Below, piece by piece: positions 6,822 through 8,447 of a stretch of 8,447 nucleotides of DNA. The position numbers were made by a program, and so were the translations under genes. The notes beneath the pieces were generated by a model that did no database searches, was not told where the DNA came from, and saw only the letters and a list, made by a program, of their open reading frames with translations. Origin of the DNA: Pelobacter sp. UBA5610. GTDB taxonomy: Bacteria > Desulfobacterota > Desulfuromonadia > Desulfuromonadales > Syntrophotaleaceae. Numbering within the stretch: the stretch's first letter is position 1; each line of letters begins with the position of its first letter. Location: assembly GCA_002424645.1 (NCBI GenBank), contig DIKU01000105.1, positions 1 to 8,447 of the forward strand, written 5' to 3'.

Positions 6822-6855
6822 GGCAACGATTAAATGTCGTTTGCCGGGCAACGAT
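6822..6855 (-). repeat. direct repeat with intervening inverted copy in the DUF2339 leader
   Basis: GGCAACGAT occurs twice on the plus strand (6822-6830 and 6847-6855), 25 bases apart. Between them TCGTTTGCC (6837-6845) is a near-perfect inverted copy with one extra T. The middle element can pair with either flanking copy, giving two mutually exclusive hairpins in minus-strand RNA, or the set could be a multi-site operator. It lies between the DUF3795 stop and the DUF2339 start. No strong T-run follows, so I do not call it a terminator. Confidence 0.5.
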
Positions 6856-6885
6856 AAGGATTTTCGCGGGGTGTCCGTGTGGACT

Positions 6886-7158
6886 CTACGCAGGGGCAAT
6901 TCCCAAGATCAAGTACGAGTGATATTTAGCCTCCGGGGTTATTTCAAAGATGCGGTTCAACTTTGAGCAGGGGAACTCGATGCAGTTGGCGCATAGAGCC
7001 TGCCGCTTGCTTTGAGCGCACAAGCGGATGTGACAATCCTTGCTGCAGATATTGGCATTTGGCCCTTCAGATCGACAACCGGTGCAATGATTTTTTTCGA
7101 CTGCAGAAGCATGAAAGGCTTCGCAGTTTTCGCAGTCGCGTCCACAGTATCCTAGCAT
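6886..7158 (-). CDS. DUF3795 family small Cys-rich protein
   Basis: This 90-residue protein carries eleven cysteines at 5, 9, 12, 25, 28, 38, 42, 47, 56, 59 and 64. The pattern C-x3-C-x2-C, CTGC, CSKDCHIRLC, then CANCIEFPCSKL is that of DUF3795, small cytosolic proteins of anaerobes and archaea thought to bind zinc or an Fe-S cluster. There is no signal peptide or membrane segment. The ATG at 7158 has a strong GGAGGAGG about 9 bases upstream, so I prefer it to the longer frame beginning at 7203. Length is typical for the family. It is upstream of the DUF2339 gene on the same strand with a 159-base gap, so co-transcription is uncertain. Function is not known. Confidence 0.85.
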   Translation of the reverse strand: MLGYCGRDCENCEAFHASAVEKNHCTGCRSEGPNANICSKDCHIRLCAQSKRQALCANCIEFPCSKLNRIFEITPEAKYHSYLILGIAPA

Positions 7159-7203
7159 GGCTGGTTTCCTCCTCCCTGAAGTACATATAAATAGGTATGC
7201 CAT

Positions 7204-7617
7204 CTCCGTTTGAATGTTGATAAATACTCAGCGAGATACAACTATCGCCTGAAGCAGGGCCTAAAGCATTTAATGCTGCTTGAATAACAAGACCTTAAAG
7301 GTTATGAATAATTTGTGAGACTATGTGAAACGTTAAAAAAAAGCAATAGTTATTCTTGGTGAGTCCTTTCTTCCATGGCTTTTCAATGAACCGGAAGTTT
7401 GAGCTGGTTTTTGAATCCCTTGTTGACTTGCGGAGGGAAATAACCTAAACCTACAAACCTGTGTTTTTTGTGGTTCTTTCGTCGGGATGCTATTTCTGCC
7501 TGATCTGAGAAATGTTTTGTTCTGTAGGGGTGTAGCTGAAATATGGATTTTATATGAAGGTATGAATCCAGATCTATCTTGACTTGGGTATTGCCAACCA
7601 TGGAGAGCTGATTTCGA
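7204..7617 (+). other. 414-base intergenic region, leader of cheX
   Basis: No gene is visible: open frames on the minus strand here only continue the antisense of cheX. Small structures include the palindrome ACCTTAAAGGT (7292-7302), the near-hairpin AAGCATTTAATGCTGCTT (7264-7281), and three AACCT repeats at 7443-7459. A TTGACT at 7423-7428 followed by an AT-rich stretch is a weak promoter candidate. No GG-N10-GC element is present on the plus strand. I did not recognise a cyclic-di-GMP or other known riboswitch. Confidence 0.5.
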
Positions 7618-8091
7618 ATGGAATATAAAGACATTATCAAGGAAGCGGTTGTTGACATATTCTCAAGCATGGTGTTGCTTGATATCACCGTCCTCGAGGG
7701 GTGTACACCTGGTCCTATAGAGGGTTCCATGCTTTCTGGCATGATCGGACTGGCCGGCGATCTCCAGGGGACCGTTCTCATACATTTGCCTGCACCTGTT
7801 GCCATTGACATAACCAATGCCTTTTTGGGATTGGAAATCGATACTGTGGATGATGATGTCAAGGATGCCATTGGTGAGTTGGCGAACATGGTAGCAGGAG
7901 GCGTGAAATTTCTGCTCCCCGAAAAGGATCAGGATATAGAATTGGCTATCCCATCGGTAGTGTGCGGTCAGTCCTACAGTTGCGAAGCGACAGGAAAATT
8001 TGAACGTACTTCGGTGTTCTTTGAATTGGGTTCGGGGCGCTTTGTTGTAGAAATGCAAGTGAAAGCTGCCGGCAATACGCTGAAAGGTTAA
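7618..8091 (+). CDS. cheX: CheX-type chemotaxis phosphatase (CheC/CheX/FliY family)
   Basis: This 157-residue soluble protein has the size and layout of CheX: SGMIGLAGDLQGTVLIHLP (40-58), then DDDVKDAIGELANMVAGGVK (78-97), containing the catalytic ExxN pair E87/N90 that CheC/CheX proteins use to hydrolyse the phospho-aspartate of CheY. A single ExxN is seen, as in CheX; CheC has two. The C-terminal part has the beta-strand content expected (FFELGSGRFVVEMQV, 134-148). The ATG at 7618 follows GGAGAG at about 10 bases. No chemotaxis or flagellar genes are adjacent, so it is an orphan that may serve a distant che cluster or dephosphorylate another response regulator. It is monocistronic: a long leader precedes it and two terminators follow. 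The family is secure; the partner is unknown. Confidence 0.88.
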   Translation: MEYKDIIKEAVVDIFSSMVLLDITVLEGCTPGPIEGSMLSGMIGLAGDLQGTVLIHLPAPVAIDITNAFLGLEIDTVDDDVKDAIGELANMVAGGVKFLLPEKDQDIELAIPSVVCGQSYSCEATGKFERTSVFFELGSGRFVVEMQVKAAGNTLKG

Positions 8092-8119
8092 TGATCGTAC
8101 TGACAGCGGGAGAGTTCTC

Positions 8120-8159
8120 GCCGGATGGATCAAGATCGTCCACCGGCACTTTCTTTTTT
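8120..8159 (+). terminator. rho-independent terminator of cheX (first)
   Basis: GCCGG and TGGA (8120-8129, with A8125 bulged) pair with TCCACCGGC (8139-8147) to make a nine-pair stem with a loop of about nine bases, followed by the T-rich tail ACTTTCTTTTTT (8148-8159). It begins 28 bases after the cheX stop codon. Confidence 0.75.
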
Positions 8160-8174
8160 GGAAGATTTGAGTAG

Positions 8175-8204
8175 AAAAGGACAGCCATGTGCTGTCCTTT
8201 TTTT
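8175..8204 (+). terminator. rho-independent terminator, probably bidirectional (second)
   Basis: AAAAGGACAGC (8175-8185) and GCTGTCCTTTT (8191-8201) form a perfect 11-bp stem with the loop CATGT, followed by a run of T to 8204. On the minus strand the same stem ends in TTTTC, so it can also stop transcripts of the small convergent gene ending at 8256. Confidence 0.88.
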
Positions 8205-8255
8205 ATGGTGAGATGATGTCGTCTCAGAGGCTCCCATAAAAAAGGGATTGAACTG

Positions 8256-8432
8256 TTAAATATTGTGTGGGGTGGCGGATTTGCGGCGGAAAATAGTACA
8301 GGATTGGAAGTTCCCGACGCAGAAAAGCACGGTATTTTGAATGTCGCTGCTGGTCATTTTCATGAAATAACACTCCTCATGTTCTTCTTTGACCAATGGG
8401 CATAGGTGGTTTTCTGTATTTATTAATGGCAA
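8256..8432 (-). CDS. small four-Cys hypothetical protein
   Basis: This is a 58-residue frame ending in TAA at 8256, just ahead of a bidirectional terminator. It has cysteines at 11, 21, 38 and 45 in the arrangement CP-x8-C-x16-C-x6-C, suggesting a small metal-binding fold; I recall similar short proteins from Geobacter-type genomes but cannot name a family. The start is uncertain. An in-frame TAG at 8444-8442 rules out extension beyond the window, leaving TTG at 8438 or 8432; I chose 8432 because AGGG lies 7 bases before it. An ATG at internal residue 24 (8363) has a better RBS (GAGGAG about 9 bases upstream) but would lose the first two cysteines and leave only 35 residues. It converges on cheX. 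Whether it is expressed, and from which start, is open. Confidence 0.5.
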   Translation of the reverse strand: MPLINTENHLCPLVKEEHEECYFMKMTSSDIQNTVLFCVGNFQSCTIFRRKSATPHNI

Positions 8433-8447
8433 AGTCAAACCCTAATT

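Noticed and set aside
7490..7499. Possible sigma-54 element before cheX (GG...GC around 7485-7499)
   Set aside because: Spacing between GG and GC is eleven bases instead of ten, and flanking bases do not match.
7383..7889. 168-residue minus-strand frame antisense to cheX and its leader
   Set aside because: No RBS, no recognisable domain and low-complexity Ser/Met-rich composition; the plus-strand frame is a clear CheX.

Overview
The window looks like ordinary chromosomal DNA of a Desulfuromonadia (Geobacter/Desulfuromonas/Pelobacter-like) bacterium. The basis is the mix of multihaem c-type cytochromes, an orphan CheX, a DUF2339 membrane protein, a class I isoprenoid enzyme paired with a methyltransferase, several small Cys-rich proteins, moderate GC and a strong sigma-54 promoter match. 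No database was searched, so the taxon is an inference. I see no mobile element, CRISPR array, tRNA or rRNA.

Layout. Almost everything is on the minus strand. From the right-hand side of that block: a DUF3795 Cys-rich protein (6886-7158); a 565-residue DUF2339-type polytopic membrane protein (5029-6726); a 389-base non-coding stretch; a three-gene operon (4639 down to 2298) of isoprenoid-synthase-fold enzyme, UbiE-like methyltransferase and secreted Cache/PDC-like protein; then an octahaem lipoprotein cytochrome and a hexahaem NapC/NirT-type membrane cytochrome (2219 down to 349); and finally the 5' part of a DUF1847-like gene running off the left edge. On the plus strand, cheX (7618-8091) stands alone behind a 414-base leader and is closed by two consecutive hairpin terminators. 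A small four-Cys protein converges on it from the right edge.

How the genes may work together. The cytochrome pair fits a membrane quinol-oxidising NapC/NrfH-type protein handing electrons to a lipid-anchored octahaem carrier. All eight haem motifs of the carrier are CXXCH, with no CXXCK active-site haem, so a wire role is more likely than a nitrite-reductase-type catalyst. The isoprenoid/methyltransferase/secreted-sensor operon is the most unusual part. It has a near-consensus sigma-54 -24/-12 element (4725-4740), and two inverted repeats lie about 118 and 148 bases upstream of the inferred start, where an NtrC-family activator would bind. It may make a methylated isoprenoid under inducible control. 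The octahaem gene has its own sigma-70-like promoter and a 9-bp inverted repeat, one arm of which overlaps its Shine-Dalgarno sequence. This could make translation depend on which promoter made the transcript.
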